Source of the DNA: JAICLK01 sp963810525
GTDB taxonomy: Bacteria; Patescibacteriota; Saccharimonadia; Saccharimonadales; UBA4665
Length of the DNA stretch: 64,000 bases
Assembly: GCA_963810525.1 (NCBI GenBank)
Contig: CAWENB010000003.1
Span: 310,001 to 374,000 of the forward strand
Direction of reading: 5' to 3'
Positions 26,640 to 34,188 of this stretch are shown here, piece after piece (within the stretch, counting starts at the first letter, position 1; every line of letters begins with the position of its first letter). The notes beneath the pieces are model-generated. The model was not told the origin of the DNA, searched no databases, and saw only the letters and a program-made list of their open reading frames with translations. The position numbers and the translations under genes were made by a program.

Positions 26640-26719
26640 GTCAGTGTCTCTCCTTCTCGTATTTTGTTTAGATTGATATTACACAACCTATTCTACGAGT
26701 CAGGATTGTCTACGATCTA
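25612..26719 (-). mobile_element. IS481-family insertion sequence (approximate ends)
   Basis: The terminal sequences TACATCGTGGACA (left) and TAGATCGTAGACA (right, read inward) form an inverted repeat with 11 of 13 matches. No target duplication was identified, so the ends are approximate by a few bases. It carries a single intact transposase gene. Confidence 0.65.
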
Positions 26720-26813
26720 TTTGAGTACGGGCAGGCCTTCCCGCAGTAAACGTAAAAAAATCGGTCGGTCTTGGGAAGACAAGCAATCGGGGTAGCCCTA
26801 GTTTTTATAAAAC

Positions 26814-27030
26814 CTAAATCTCCCGTATTAATTCAAATCCTTCAATGCTCCCCACCATTGCGAACCCGATGATTGATTCAATATTTGAATTTCCCGCCAG
26901 CAGCTTTTTTTGCAGCTTCGTTAAGGATTGCACCAGAACCAACCGCATCATCGATGAGCAATACGTTTTTACTTCCAACAGACAGTGGGGATTTACAGGT
27001 ATATAGTGCCCCGCTTCCGTCAGTATTGGA
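26814..27030 (-). pseudogene. Phosphoribosyltransferase remnant
   Basis: On the minus strand near 26885-26985 the frame reads VGSKNVLLIDDAVGSGAILN followed by EAAKKAAGGKFKY and a stop. The V-L-L-I-D-D-x-x-x-S-G stretch is the PRPP-binding signature of phosphoribosyltransferases. A second frame continues (NIESIIGFAMVGSIEGFE, ending LIREI) to a TAG at 26814, so one frameshift separates the C-terminus. The N-terminal half is missing. Confidence 0.6.
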
Positions 27031-27080
27031 TTAATACCTTACTGCTTCGATGCTACGTACCGTGTTGATTTCCCGGCTGA

Positions 27081-27212
27081 AAAAGTTTGATTTCCGGTCT
27101 ACCCTTCATAAAATATAACCCTTTGAACGGGGTTTATGATGCGGATGACTATATAGCTCGGTGTTTGACGCTGGAATATAACCTTTACGAAAAAGCAGGC
27201 ATTAGATGTTAA
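27081..27212 (+). pseudogene. Gene remnant, about 43 codons
   Basis: An open frame between stops reading LPFIKYNPLNGVYDADDYIA, then RCLTLEYNLYEKAGIRC and a stop. It is protein-like but has no start site. Probably the 3' end of a lost gene; the family is unknown. Confidence 0.35.
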
Positions 27213-27395
27213 GGAGATACCAAGGAGAACCAAGCAGGTTGATGCAATTACTCTGCAAATCCTTCAATACAGTACCCCAATTTCCTGACGTCCAAGCTTT
27301 ACGATGAGGCAATGTGCCATTTCCCTTTTCTCATGGATCTCGGCACAGCCTGTATATGATTGTAAATAAGCAAGCTGTAAATGTGCTTCGTGGGT

Positions 27396-27797
27396 TCACA
27401 GATCAATTGGAGGAGGTATAACGGCAAGGGAATCGACCGTCGCTTCCGGCATAATTGCTTCGGTTTCTTCGGGTGCCTGTAAACTTGTTTGTCCGTCAAT
27501 TCGGACAAGACTATGTTGTGCATAAGCAGTGCCGGCAACTTTTGCTAAGTACAGGAGTGAACCAGCAACAGCGCCGACGGCAATATCTTTTCCGAGCTCA
27601 CCGGTCGGCGGTATTGACATATAATGCAACGCTCGAGCGCCTAATTCAGTAGCTCCGCCCAGAACGGCTGTGGCTAAGGTATTACGCGCCATTACAATCC
27701 GGCCAGCCCTTCGGGCAACACGACGGTTGCTTATTTCGTGTTCATCGGCGACCAGACGTCCGATTTCACTCTCATTTCGGCCATAAGTGTCAGACAT
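27396..27797 (-). CDS. Hypothetical protein, 133 aa
   Basis: A charged N-terminus (RNESEIGRLVADEHEISNRR) is followed by two short hydrophobic segments (NTLATAVLGGATELGA and DIAVGAVAGSLLYLAKVAG) that could be membrane-associated helices, then an acidic proline-ending tail. There is no known family. CACAAT lies 6 nt before the ATG and there is no Shine-Dalgarno site, so it may be leaderless. Confidence 0.55.
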   Translation of the reverse strand: MSDTYGRNESEIGRLVADEHEISNRRVARRAGRIVMARNTLATAVLGGATELGARALHYMSIPPTGELGKDIAVGAVAGSLLYLAKVAGTAYAQHSLVRIDGQTSLQAPEETEAIMPEATVDSLAVIPPPIDL

Positions 27798-27837
27798 GTA
27801 CTTATTGTGCCATGTTTTTTAATTCATGCAAGTTTGG

Positions 27838-27996
27838 TTAGGTTGGGCAGATTGGATACTTTAGACTCGCAGCAATAAGATTATTTTCGTCAAGGGGACG
27901 TACCTGGGATAGTTTGGCGTAAAATTCTTCATAATCTGATGATGCCTCAAAGTTTCTCTGTGAAAATAAATAGATCAGAAAACCAATCTCTTCTGA
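27838..27996 (-). pseudogene. Gene remnant, about 52 codons
   Basis: An open frame between stops reading SEEIGFLIYLFSQRNFEASS, then DYEEFYAKLSQVRPLDENNL and IAASLKYPICPT. Protein-like composition without a start codon or ribosome binding site indicates the 3' end of a lost gene. Confidence 0.4.
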
Positions 27997-28067
27997 TTAT
28001 TTTTATTGGCTCCCCCTACAGGACGAGCTTCGAACTCTTGAACCGAATAATGGCACCAAGGCTCTAA

Positions 28068-28307
28068 CTAAGCAGATTGTTGCTCTAACTTTGTGAGCCT
28101 TGTCTCGTGATCATTGAGATGATCGTTTAGCGCTTCAGATATAGTGTCAACCTTGAGCTCTAAGTCATCTATTTTCGTGCTAAGCATTTGAAGATCTTCT
28201 TTTGTCGCAAGATCAGCAATATCATCTTTCGTGGCCATCCCTGCAGTGGCTTGCGATACTGTAGTTGCAATAAACTGCTTCAAGTCATTTAGCATATCTT
28301 CATCCAT
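28068..28307 (-). CDS. Small coiled-coil protein, 79 aa
   Basis: Almost entirely helical with heptad-like spacing: DIADLATKEDLQMLSTKIDD, then LELKVDTISEALNDHLNDH. It is acidic and soluble. Similar small coiled-coil proteins (ATKDDI/ATKEDL repeats) are common orphan genes in this lineage and often lie near toxin-antitoxin genes; the function is unknown. TATAAT ends 6 nt before the ATG with no Shine-Dalgarno site, one of the clearest leaderless promoters in the window. Confidence 0.72.
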   Translation of the reverse strand: MDEDMLNDLKQFIATTVSQATAGMATKDDIADLATKEDLQMLSTKIDDLELKVDTISEALNDHLNDHETRLTKLEQQSA

Positions 28308-28313
28308 AAATCT

Positions 28314-28319
28314 ATTATA
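28314..28319 (-). promoter_or_regulatory. -10 element (TATAAT), predicted leaderless start
   Basis: Consensus TATAAT on the minus strand, 6 nt from the ATG of the coiled-coil gene. Confidence 0.6.
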
Positions 28320-28379
28320 CCAAAACCATAAGACTTCCGAAGAAGTCTTTCACTGCGCTTATGCTCTTGGCTCGGCAAA

Positions 28380-28463
28380 TGGTTCCGGAATATAACCTTC
28401 CCAGAAGATACTACACTAGATGTCGAAGAAATAAGTAAACTTATTTACGAAGAGCGCGAATAA
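28380..28463 (+). pseudogene. Possible antitoxin C-terminal remnant
   Basis: The frame reads NITFPEDTTLDVEEISKLIY, ending EERE and a stop, acidic like the toxin-binding tail of small antitoxins. It has no start and lies in the opposite direction to the toxin gene next to it. Confidence 0.3.
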
Positions 28464-28479
28464 GGATTGTGGGCCGTGT

Positions 28480-28740
28480 CTAGTTAGCCGTAAGAGAGTG
28501 CGTGCCAACCATCTGGTAAAGGTATACCTCGTCATCGATTACTTCGTATAACGCTCTGACGTCACCAGTAATGTCAATACTATAAAATCGTTTCAACTTA
28601 CCACTGAACTGATGCAATCGTAGCGAATCATCAGAAGGATTTGTTGACCATAGACTAATGGCGTTCTTAGTTTTTTTCTGTAACTTTGGTGAAAGCTTTT
28701 CGTATTGCTTCTTGAACTTTTTGCTGTATCTGATGGTCAT
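28480..28740 (-). CDS. RelE/YafQ/YoeB-like toxin
   Basis: An 86-aa basic protein of the RelE/ParE fold. It begins IRYSKKFKKQYEKLSPKLQ, followed by the family core LHQFSGKLKRFYSIDITGDV and RALYEVIDDEVYLYQMVGTHS. Members are ribosome-dependent mRNA nucleases or gyrase poisons; the terminal GTHS motif points toward YafQ/YoeB-type nucleases. Its ATG overlaps the antitoxin stop by 4 nt. The partner antitoxin appears shortened. Confidence 0.8.
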   Translation of the reverse strand: MTIRYSKKFKKQYEKLSPKLQKKTKNAISLWSTNPSDDSLRLHQFSGKLKRFYSIDITGDVRALYEVIDDEVYLYQMVGTHSLTAN

Positions 28741-28943
28741 TTTGAATCAAGCCAAGTGAAGCTTTCTTCTATGCTCTTGAAAACCGGGGAGTAATCGTCG
28801 AGATTTCCAGCTCTTGCTTTCTTTGACATCTCAAGAAGCTCAGCTTCTACTTCTGGCTTTAGTCTTGGCGAGTCAGAAATGGTGATACTTCGCGTGTTAA
28901 CGAATTCTCGTAGTCCGGCAGCTACAACAATGCTGATAGGCAA
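28737..28943 (-). CDS. Antitoxin of the RelE-like toxin, N-terminally truncated
   Basis: The frame supplies 68 residues only from a TTG: LPISIVVAAGLREFVNTRSI, then TISDSPRLKPEVEAELL and an acidic toxin-binding tail. In related antitoxins LPISIVV...LREF is the second helix of a ribbon-helix-helix domain, preceded by about 30 residues with the DNA-binding strand. Here the sequence before it (NNPKNLS-like in other frames) does not supply this, so DNA binding, and hence autorepression, is probably lost while toxin binding may survive. It may be non-functional. Confidence 0.55.
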   Translation of the reverse strand: MPISIVVAAGLREFVNTRSITISDSPRLKPEVEAELLEMSKKARAGNLDDYSPVFKSIEESFTWLDSK

Positions 28944-29167
28944 GACAAGTTTTTTGGGTTATTGAGGAGTGGTGAGGTCGAGCACTTCAAATTGCCTTGA
29001 CCACGCCCCCTACTAGTTGTGACGTACGAAAGCATGACGTCTTTGCCCGGACTGCGAATAGCTCGTATGCACTTCTATACAGAGGATCGGGCCGATTATT
29101 TTGATTTACGGTCTCACCGTCGGTATAGATGTAGAGCCTGTTAGGTTCAGATCGCTCCGTCCGCGGT

Positions 29168-29713
29168 CTATGACCTTTGGCGCAGCGGCAATAGTAATGA
29201 CTTGAAATTATGTCTTGTGTCGAATCTGAGCTGTCCGACCAAGTTCGATACGACTAGTAAACATTCAATGGTCATACCCGGATATGAGTGGCTGATGAAA
29301 TCATAGATAAACCACAGCGGCGGCACGATAAGATACAGTCTCCTGATAATCGTGGTATTACGAGTCCAGAACACCAGACCGTTAATCACACAAGCAGCCA
29401 AAGCCAGTAGGCCGGACGGGCCTTGCCAGGTGAGCACGGTGGCTACGATTGCTATTCCCGTGATTGCTACAAGTATCCAAAGGTTTTCGCGCCGCGGCTT
29501 AACGCGAGCGAGCGAGAAGTTGCGGACCACTCCTACTGCATTCATTGCCGCTCCGGTGTCGGCTCCGAGAAGAAAGAAGTGCAGTGTCCAAAATATAGCG
29601 CCGACGGTTCCTACATCGAGCATTTTGCGCCGATTGTTAGTCTGAAATACAGTTAACGAAATTACGAGCGCTACAACACCGACTAACTGTGCGACTAAGT
29701 ATTTGTGTTCCAT
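29168..29713 (-). CDS. YgjV-family inner membrane protein
   Basis: A 181-aa protein with about six membrane helices. It matches the YgjV pattern: AQLVGVVALVISLTVFQTNN, then RRKMLDVGTVGAIFWTLHFF, GADTGAAMNAVGVVRN, and a second repeat with LVFWTRNTTIIRRL. The biological role of the family is not established. It has no clear Shine-Dalgarno site and is monocistronic. Confidence 0.82.
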   Translation of the reverse strand: MEHKYLVAQLVGVVALVISLTVFQTNNRRKMLDVGTVGAIFWTLHFFLLGADTGAAMNAVGVVRNFSLARVKPRRENLWILVAITGIAIVATVLTWQGPSGLLALAACVINGLVFWTRNTTIIRRLYLIVPPLWFIYDFISHSYPGMTIECLLVVSNLVGQLRFDTRHNFKSLLLPLRQRS

Positions 29714-29946
29714 GTTTTGTTTTCTTCTGCCATTTTATGATAGCAGAGAAATCAGAATGGAGGGTTAGCGGAATGGATGCCTCGATATGCCTGGGGAGTA
29801 TCAACTAAGCCCAGCCTCTCATTACACCGTAAGCCGAATGCTATGCAACTGTGACTTTAGAACAGAGACTGCGAATAGTTGAACTTGCGTTACGTTGGCG
29901 TCGAAATTGGCATTTATTGAACTGCCGGGTGGTCGAATCCTAAACG
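29714..29946. other. Intergenic region, nothing recognised
   Basis: No coding-like frame, repeat or RNA was seen. Confidence 0.4.
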
Positions 29947-30171
29947 CTACAGCAAACTATGAAAGTACATAGCAGCGTACAAAAAGACTACTGATTTTAG
30001 GATTGCCCAGACAATCCTACCTGGTGCAGTCACCCGCACTGGAGCATACTTATAGCGAATAATGTCGGGGTAACCTTGTATGTCTGCGCCTGGGTGTAGT
30101 AGTAACTTATCGATTGCACCTATAGGAGGCGCGGCAGACGATTCTACTGCGCCCGATGCGTACGGCGTCAT
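29947..30171 (-). CDS. Possible small membrane protein, 74 aa
   Basis: A polar N-terminus (TPYASGAVESSAAPPIGAID) is followed by one hydrophobic helix at the C-terminus (IVWAILKSVVFLYAAMYF). It has no known family and no Shine-Dalgarno site. It is divergent from the small plus-strand gene starting at 30185 with only 13 bp between starts, so one of the two calls may be wrong. Confidence 0.4.
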   Translation of the reverse strand: MTPYASGAVESSAAPPIGAIDKLLLHPGADIQGYPDIIRYKYAPVRVTAPGRIVWAILKSVVFLYAAMYFHSLL

Positions 30172-30184
30172 CTTATCTATAGAA

Positions 30185-30385
30185 ATGAGTCCTAAAGCGC
30201 AGGCTCTTATTGCCCTTTACGGCTTAGCAATAGCTGCATTCCATGATGAGGCGGAGCGACCTCTGTCGCCAGAACAAGCAGGCATCGTAGGTGAAGCTGC
30301 GGCAGCAGAAGAGGCGATAAAGATACGTCGGGCTTATCAGGACCATGCTATGGTGTCTCGAGCAAAAAATCGGCTAGTCTCATAG
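30185..30385 (+). CDS. Possible small soluble protein, 66 aa
   Basis: Starts MSPKAQALIALYGLAIAAFH and continues with a helical, Ala/Glu-rich region (EAERPLSPEQAGIVGEAAAA) and a basic C-terminus. An earlier in-frame ATG at 30080 would overlap the opposite gene and has no supporting signal. No family is recognised. Confidence 0.42.
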   Translation: MSPKAQALIALYGLAIAAFHDEAERPLSPEQAGIVGEAAAAEEAIKIRRAYQDHAMVSRAKNRLVS

Positions 30386-30417
30386 ACTACCGTTTTGCGT
30401 ACATCAATCTCCTTACC

Positions 30418-30446
30418 TTGACATTATATCTTACGTTTAGTATACC
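30418..30446 (+). promoter_or_regulatory. Promoter of second vapBC module, predicted leaderless
   Basis: TTGACA (30418-30423), a 17-bp spacer, TATACC (30441-30446), then 6 nt to ATG at 30453. No Shine-Dalgarno site. Confidence 0.62.
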
Positions 30447-30452
30447 TCTTAC

Positions 30453-30704
30453 ATGAGCATAACAATTACTATGACTAGCAAAGGCCAATTCACATTACCG
30501 GCGAGCGTACGCAAGGCTATGGCACTTAATAAAACAGGCGACAAGCTCGTACTTGACTTCAGCCCTACCAAGCAACAGGCAGTACTTTCTAAGCCTATAT
30601 CACTTGGAGATATCCAAGCCAAGGCTAAGGCATACATAAAACCAGGTACCAAGCCATTGTCTGATGTCGACGCATTCTACAGCAGTAGGAAACCTCGGTT
30701 GTGA
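30453..30704 (+). CDS. vapB: AbrB-type (SpoVT-AbrB) antitoxin, VapB
   Basis: An 83-aa protein. The swapped-hairpin AbrB DNA-binding domain is clear at residues 4-45 (ITMTSKGQFTLPASVRKAMA, then GDKLVLDF). The C-terminal tail (DVDAFYSSRKPRL) would bind the toxin. It overlaps the PIN toxin gene by 4 nt. Confidence 0.83.
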   Translation: MSITITMTSKGQFTLPASVRKAMALNKTGDKLVLDFSPTKQQAVLSKPISLGDIQAKAKAYIKPGTKPLSDVDAFYSSRKPRL

Positions 30705-31120
30705 GCAAAGTTCGAGGTTCGTTAGATACGAATGCACTTTTACGCTTGATTCTGAACGACATTCCCGCACAGAGTGCCGCAGTTACTGCCATGCTCAGTG
30801 ATACTCAAAATATATATGTCGTAACGGACCTGGCGATAGTTGAGGTAGAATACGCGCTGCGCTCCTACTATGGTTTCGACAGACAGCAGGTAAACAATAC
30901 GTTGGGCGCCTTACTACAGCATCCGTCAATTAAGACAAATCTGACACTCATGAAAAAAGTGTTTACTTTGTATGTAGCTCATCCCCAGCTTGCATTCACC
31001 GATTGCTGCCTGGCTGTTCATGCTGAAGTCGATAGTGCAAAGCCATTGTGGACATTTGAACAGAAGTTGGCAAAGCAAAGTGCCGATACCACACGGCTGA
31101 TCAAAATTAGTCAGTCGTAA
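30701..31120 (+). CDS. vapC: VapC-type PIN-domain toxin
   Basis: A 139-aa PIN nuclease starting at GTG. Acidic ligands: VRGSLDTNALLRLIL (Asp, about 9), LAIVEVEYALRSYY (Glu, about 49), LAFTDCCLAVHAE (Asp, about 108). The last motif reads LWTFEQKLAK, with Glu where VapC proteins usually have Asp, a conservative change that may weaken but not abolish metal binding. Coupled to vapB by a 4-nt overlap (GTGA). Confidence 0.83.
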   Translation: MSKVRGSLDTNALLRLILNDIPAQSAAVTAMLSDTQNIYVVTDLAIVEVEYALRSYYGFDRQQVNNTLGALLQHPSIKTNLTLMKKVFTLYVAHPQLAFTDCCLAVHAEVDSAKPLWTFEQKLAKQSADTTRLIKISQS

Positions 31121-31208
31121 GTCCCGTAGAACAGTGTGAGAGTTACGGGTGTGAATTCATTTGTTTTCAGCTTTTTTAATGCTGTTTCAAGATTATGACG
31201 GCCCATGT

Positions 31209-31550
31209 TCAATATGGCCCTGAAAGTCGCCGGAAACTCTCAGCGATTTGTTCTTCGAGGGCATCCCTGGCAACTATCGCCTCGGCGTACTGACGGGCAG
31301 ATACGTCTTCGGCTCCAGGCTCGGGGGTGTCTCTTTCCGCAGCAAGCTCCGCCAGCCTCGTCCCCATATAGGCTGCTCTGCTATAACCCGTAAGGCCCTG
31401 CGCGGCCATCTCACTTTCGACTTGGGCCCTGGCCCCTTCCTCCCAGGAAACTTGCTCCGGAGCCTCACCGGCCGCAGGATAATATTTCCCATACGGGTCT
31501 TGTTTTGGCCGGGAGTCTGAGGGAGATGGCTTGGATACGGTGTATGCCAT
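31209..31550 (-). CDS. Hypothetical soluble protein, 113 aa
   Basis: Polar and helical: a Pro/Ser-rich start (AYTVSKPSPSDSRPKQDPYG), then acidic/Ala-rich helices (EEGARAQVESEMAAQGLTGY, EAIVARDALEEQIAESFRRL). There is no known family. TACAAT lies 9 nt before the ATG and there is no Shine-Dalgarno site. Confidence 0.6.
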   Translation of the reverse strand: MAYTVSKPSPSDSRPKQDPYGKYYPAAGEAPEQVSWEEGARAQVESEMAAQGLTGYSRAAYMGTRLAELAAERDTPEPGAEDVSARQYAEAIVARDALEEQIAESFRRLSGPY

Positions 31551-31646
31551 TATGAATACATTGTAGCATAAGCTTTACGTTTGGTCAATTTGGTTAATAT
31601 ACTCTCTTCAGGCGGTACCCTTTTCTTAGCGTTGGCCGGGTCGTGT

Positions 31647-31698
31647 CCTGCTCTCTAAAACCGCCGTTATTAGGGCTGTCGGCGAAAATTTATTGGGC
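31647..31698 (+). repeat. Direct repeat, copy A (about 52 bp)
   Basis: CCTGCTCTCTAAAACCGCCG and following bases to TTTATTGGGC. Copy B at 32112-32164 matches at roughly 80% of positions. Each copy lies just upstream of a plus-strand gene (31740 and 32237). The core TAAAACC.CCGTT.TTA can form a small hairpin. Confidence 0.55.
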
Positions 31699-31739
31699 CA
31701 CAGATTGTCAGTAAAAGTTGCGCAGTAAAAAACTATGAT

Positions 31740-31955
31740 ATGATTAGCAATATGAAAGGCCCGTTCCGGTTACGACAAATTAACGAGGCTATTTTCTGGA
31801 TTTTTTGGGCATTTCTTGTCATTACGACTTTATTCGTGCATGTAAGCAATATTACCTTCGCTAATGTCTTACTCGGCATTAGCGTGCTGGGATTGGGTGT
31901 GTACGTTGCCGACAAGCTTCGCAAGAATCGGCGTTTTGCAAAGAAAAAGCAATGA
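31740..31955 (+). CDS. Small membrane protein, 71 aa, two helices
   Basis: Two membrane helices (EAIFWIFWAFLVITTLFVHV and TFANVLLGISVLGLGVYVAD) with a basic C-terminal tail (KLRKNRRFAKKKQ). TATGAT abuts the first ATG, so the second in-frame ATG at 31752 (MKGPFRL) is a likely start. Unknown function; it sits between the two copies of the direct repeat, upstream of the LCP gene. Confidence 0.6.
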   Translation: MISNMKGPFRLRQINEAIFWIFWAFLVITTLFVHVSNITFANVLLGISVLGLGVYVADKLRKNRRFAKKKQ

Positions 31956-32190
31956 CCGTGCAGTAGCTAGTACGGGGCCGGAACCTTCCAGGGGGAGTTC
32001 CGATCGTGCGCTTCATCCTGCTGAAGGCAAGGCCTGGAGCCGGGAACGGATGGCAAGTCTGGCTTTAGTGCGTACGTTAGCCAGGCGGCGTGACCCGTAG
32101 CAGGGTCGACGCCTGCTCTCTAAAACCACCGTTTTTAGGGGGAATTGGCGAAAGTTTATTGTGCGGTGTCCGCTCAATGCGGGTACATCC
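31956..32190. other. Intergenic region upstream of the LCP gene
   Basis: Holds copy B of the direct repeat. No gene is supported. Confidence 0.45.
32112..32164 (+). repeat. Direct repeat, copy B
   Basis: CCTGCTCTCTAAAACCACCG and following bases to TTTATTGTGC; see copy A at 31647-31698. Confidence 0.55.
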
Positions 32191-32238
32191 ATAAGCTTTT
32201 TTATTCGTTTATGTCTTAGGTATAATAAAAAAGCTTAT
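32191..32238. promoter_or_regulatory. 15-bp inverted repeat spanning promoter and start codon of the LCP gene
   Basis: ATAAGCTTTTTTATT (32191-32205) and its exact complement (32224-32238) around an 18-nt spacer. The right arm covers part of the -10 (TATAAT, 32221-32226) and the first two bases of the ATG. This fits an operator site; if a longer transcript starts upstream, the hairpin would bury the start codon. Confidence 0.55.
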
Positions 32239-33928
32239 GGACAATAACGATCGGCGTACTCGCCCAGCTAATAGCATCGACGGCTTTAATCGCCTGCCGC
32301 GCAGACGGACCGCCTTTCACCCACAGCCAATCCACTCGCAAACGTCCTCTAGCAGCCACCAGCTGCCAGGGCCAATTGTGCATCGCCCGGCACACGCACC
32401 GGCCCATACGGTGCAGCGGCCCCAGCCACAACAATCTGTTGGCACTACTACACTTCAGAGCCCGCCGTTCAGTCGTCAATTCAACGCATCCGCTACAACC
32501 AAACCAAAGCACAAAGGCCCGCGTTTCGGGAAGCGAGATGTCATGAAGCGGAAACGTAAATGGTCGCGCAAGCGCAAGCTTTTCATGGCAACGTCAGTCT
32601 CATTGGCTTTGCTGCTAGCTTTTGGCGGCTGGCTGGACTGGAACCTGAACAAAGTATTCCATTGCGGCCTTGCGTGCGGCGCTCAAGCACTCAGTACCCA
32701 AAAATTGAAAGGCGAAGACCAGGGGCGCGTGAACATATTATTGGCCGGCGACTCGTCCGATGACCCGGGTCACGGTGGCGCGCTGCTCACTGACTCCATC
32801 ATGGTGGTCAGCATCGACACCAAAAACCACACTGGCTTTATGCTCAGTATCCCGAGAGATTTATGGGTGAACTTGCCTGGATTGGGACACCAAAAGATCA
32901 ATGCCGCCAACGAGGTAGCAAACTATAGCCAGCCAGGCTACCCGCAGGGCGGCATGGGGCAGCTGGAACAAATTGTCCAGACCGACCTCGGCATTCCCAT
33001 TGATTACTATGGCCTGATTAACTACACCGCTTTCAAAGACGCGGTCAATGCTGTCGGCGGCATAAGAATAGACATCCAAAGTCCTGACCCACGCGGTATA
33101 TATGACGCCTATACTCACTTGAAACTCCCGAACGGCTGGGTAAACCTTGACGGCGAGGAAGCACTGAACTTAGCAAGAGCACGCGGCGATGATGCCGCCG
33201 GCGATACTTCTTATGGGCTGCCGAACAGTGATTATGATCGTACCATGCACCAGCGGCAGATGCTGGTTGCCCTGGAGCAGAAAGCCGCTACCGCGGGCGT
33301 GCTTACCAACCCGATTCGCATAAGTCAGCTGTTTAGTGCGGCCGGAAATAATGTGAAAACTGACATGGACCTGGCTGACGTACTGCGCCTTGCGCAACTA
33401 ACGAGGGGGGCGAACATCTCGAAGCTGCAATCTTTAACCTATCCATCCACTGCCACGGCTACGAACGCTAGCCAAGCCTTGCTCACAAACTTCACCGACC
33501 CGGCATCGGGTCAGGAAGCGCTCATACCGACCGCCGGTCTGGATGATTATGGCCAGCTCCAGCAATACTACCAGAAGCTCGTGTCGGATAATCCGGTCGT
33601 TAAAGAGTCGCCGAGCGTGGCAGTGCTCAACGCCAGCGACGTCACCGGTCTGGCGCATAACGAAGCGAAGACATTGCAAGCAAAAGGCTTCGACGTCGCG
33701 GCTATTACCGACGCCAATAACCAGCATGCCGGTACCATGATTGTCGATAATTCAAAAGGACAAAAACCAGCTTCACTCAAGGTACTGCAACAGCTATTTC
33801 CGGGCACGACCGTAACCAGCGCTACCGGTTCGACCGAAGCCGAGGAAGCGCAGGGGTACACCACTGACTTCGTGGTGATACTGGGACAGAATTGGGACAG
33901 CGGCGCGAACACTCCGGGTAGTCAATAA
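32237..33928 (+). CDS. LytR-CpsA-Psr (LCP) family glycopolymer transferase with LytR_C domain
   Basis: A 563-aa protein. Residues 1-110 are a basic, His/Pro/Gln-rich cytoplasmic region; one membrane helix lies at about 115-135 (LFMATSVSLALLLAFGGWL). The LCP domain (about 155-420) shows LLAGDSSDDPGHGGALLTDS and SIDTKNHTGFMLSIPRDLWV, where the Arg and Asp residues bind polyprenyl pyrophosphate, then GGIRIDI and LARARGDD. A LytR_C domain follows at about 460-555 (VAVLNASDVTGLAHNEAKTL). The enzyme family transfers lipid-linked polymers onto peptidoglycan, so it is the likely endpoint of the polysaccharide operon. Confidence 0.9.
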   Translation: MDNNDRRTRPANSIDGFNRLPRRRTAFHPQPIHSQTSSSSHQLPGPIVHRPAHAPAHTVQRPQPQQSVGTTTLQSPPFSRQFNASATTKPKHKGPRFGKRDVMKRKRKWSRKRKLFMATSVSLALLLAFGGWLDWNLNKVFHCGLACGAQALSTQKLKGEDQGRVNILLAGDSSDDPGHGGALLTDSIMVVSIDTKNHTGFMLSIPRDLWVNLPGLGHQKINAANEVANYSQPGYPQGGMGQLEQIVQTDLGIPIDYYGLINYTAFKDAVNAVGGIRIDIQSPDPRGIYDAYTHLKLPNGWVNLDGEEALNLARARGDDAAGDTSYGLPNSDYDRTMHQRQMLVALEQKAATAGVLTNPIRISQLFSAAGNNVKTDMDLADVLRLAQLTRGANISKLQSLTYPSTATATNASQALLTNFTDPASGQEALIPTAGLDDYGQLQQYYQKLVSDNPVVKESPSVAVLNASDVTGLAHNEAKTLQAKGFDVAAITDANNQHAGTMIVDNSKGQKPASLKVLQQLFPGTTVTSATGSTEAEEAQGYTTDFVVILGQNWDSGANTPGSQ

Positions 33929-33947
33929 GCTTTCAATCGAGCAGTAA

Positions 33948-34082
33948 TACCCTATTACGTACAAGCTTTTTGCGAACGCCGGCTGGTCAGCATATGGCCA
34001 CATCGGCAAATACCACTATACGTTCGTGCATGACCAGGCCGCGTGCGGCAACCCTAGCGCTATATCAACGCTCTATTCTTAG
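33948..34082 (+). pseudogene. Gene remnant downstream of the LCP gene
   Basis: An open frame between stops: TYKLFANAGWSAYGHIGKYH, then YTFVHDQAACGNPSAIST and a stop. Coding-like but without a start. Probably the 3' end of a lost secreted protein. Confidence 0.35.
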
Positions 34083-34188
34083 ACAAATGACGCAGCAAAG
34101 GCGTTAGCGCCAAAGCTTCAGACTGTCAGCCGATAGAGTACCAGGTGGCATCTTATCTATCTACTTTAGTTATTTGGCGTCTCAATAT

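Larger units (their letters stand above)
26720..27395. other. Region of decayed genes, no intact gene
   Basis: It holds at least two gene remnants (listed separately) in opposite orientations, next to the IS481 element. No promoter or RNA was recognised. Confidence 0.5.
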
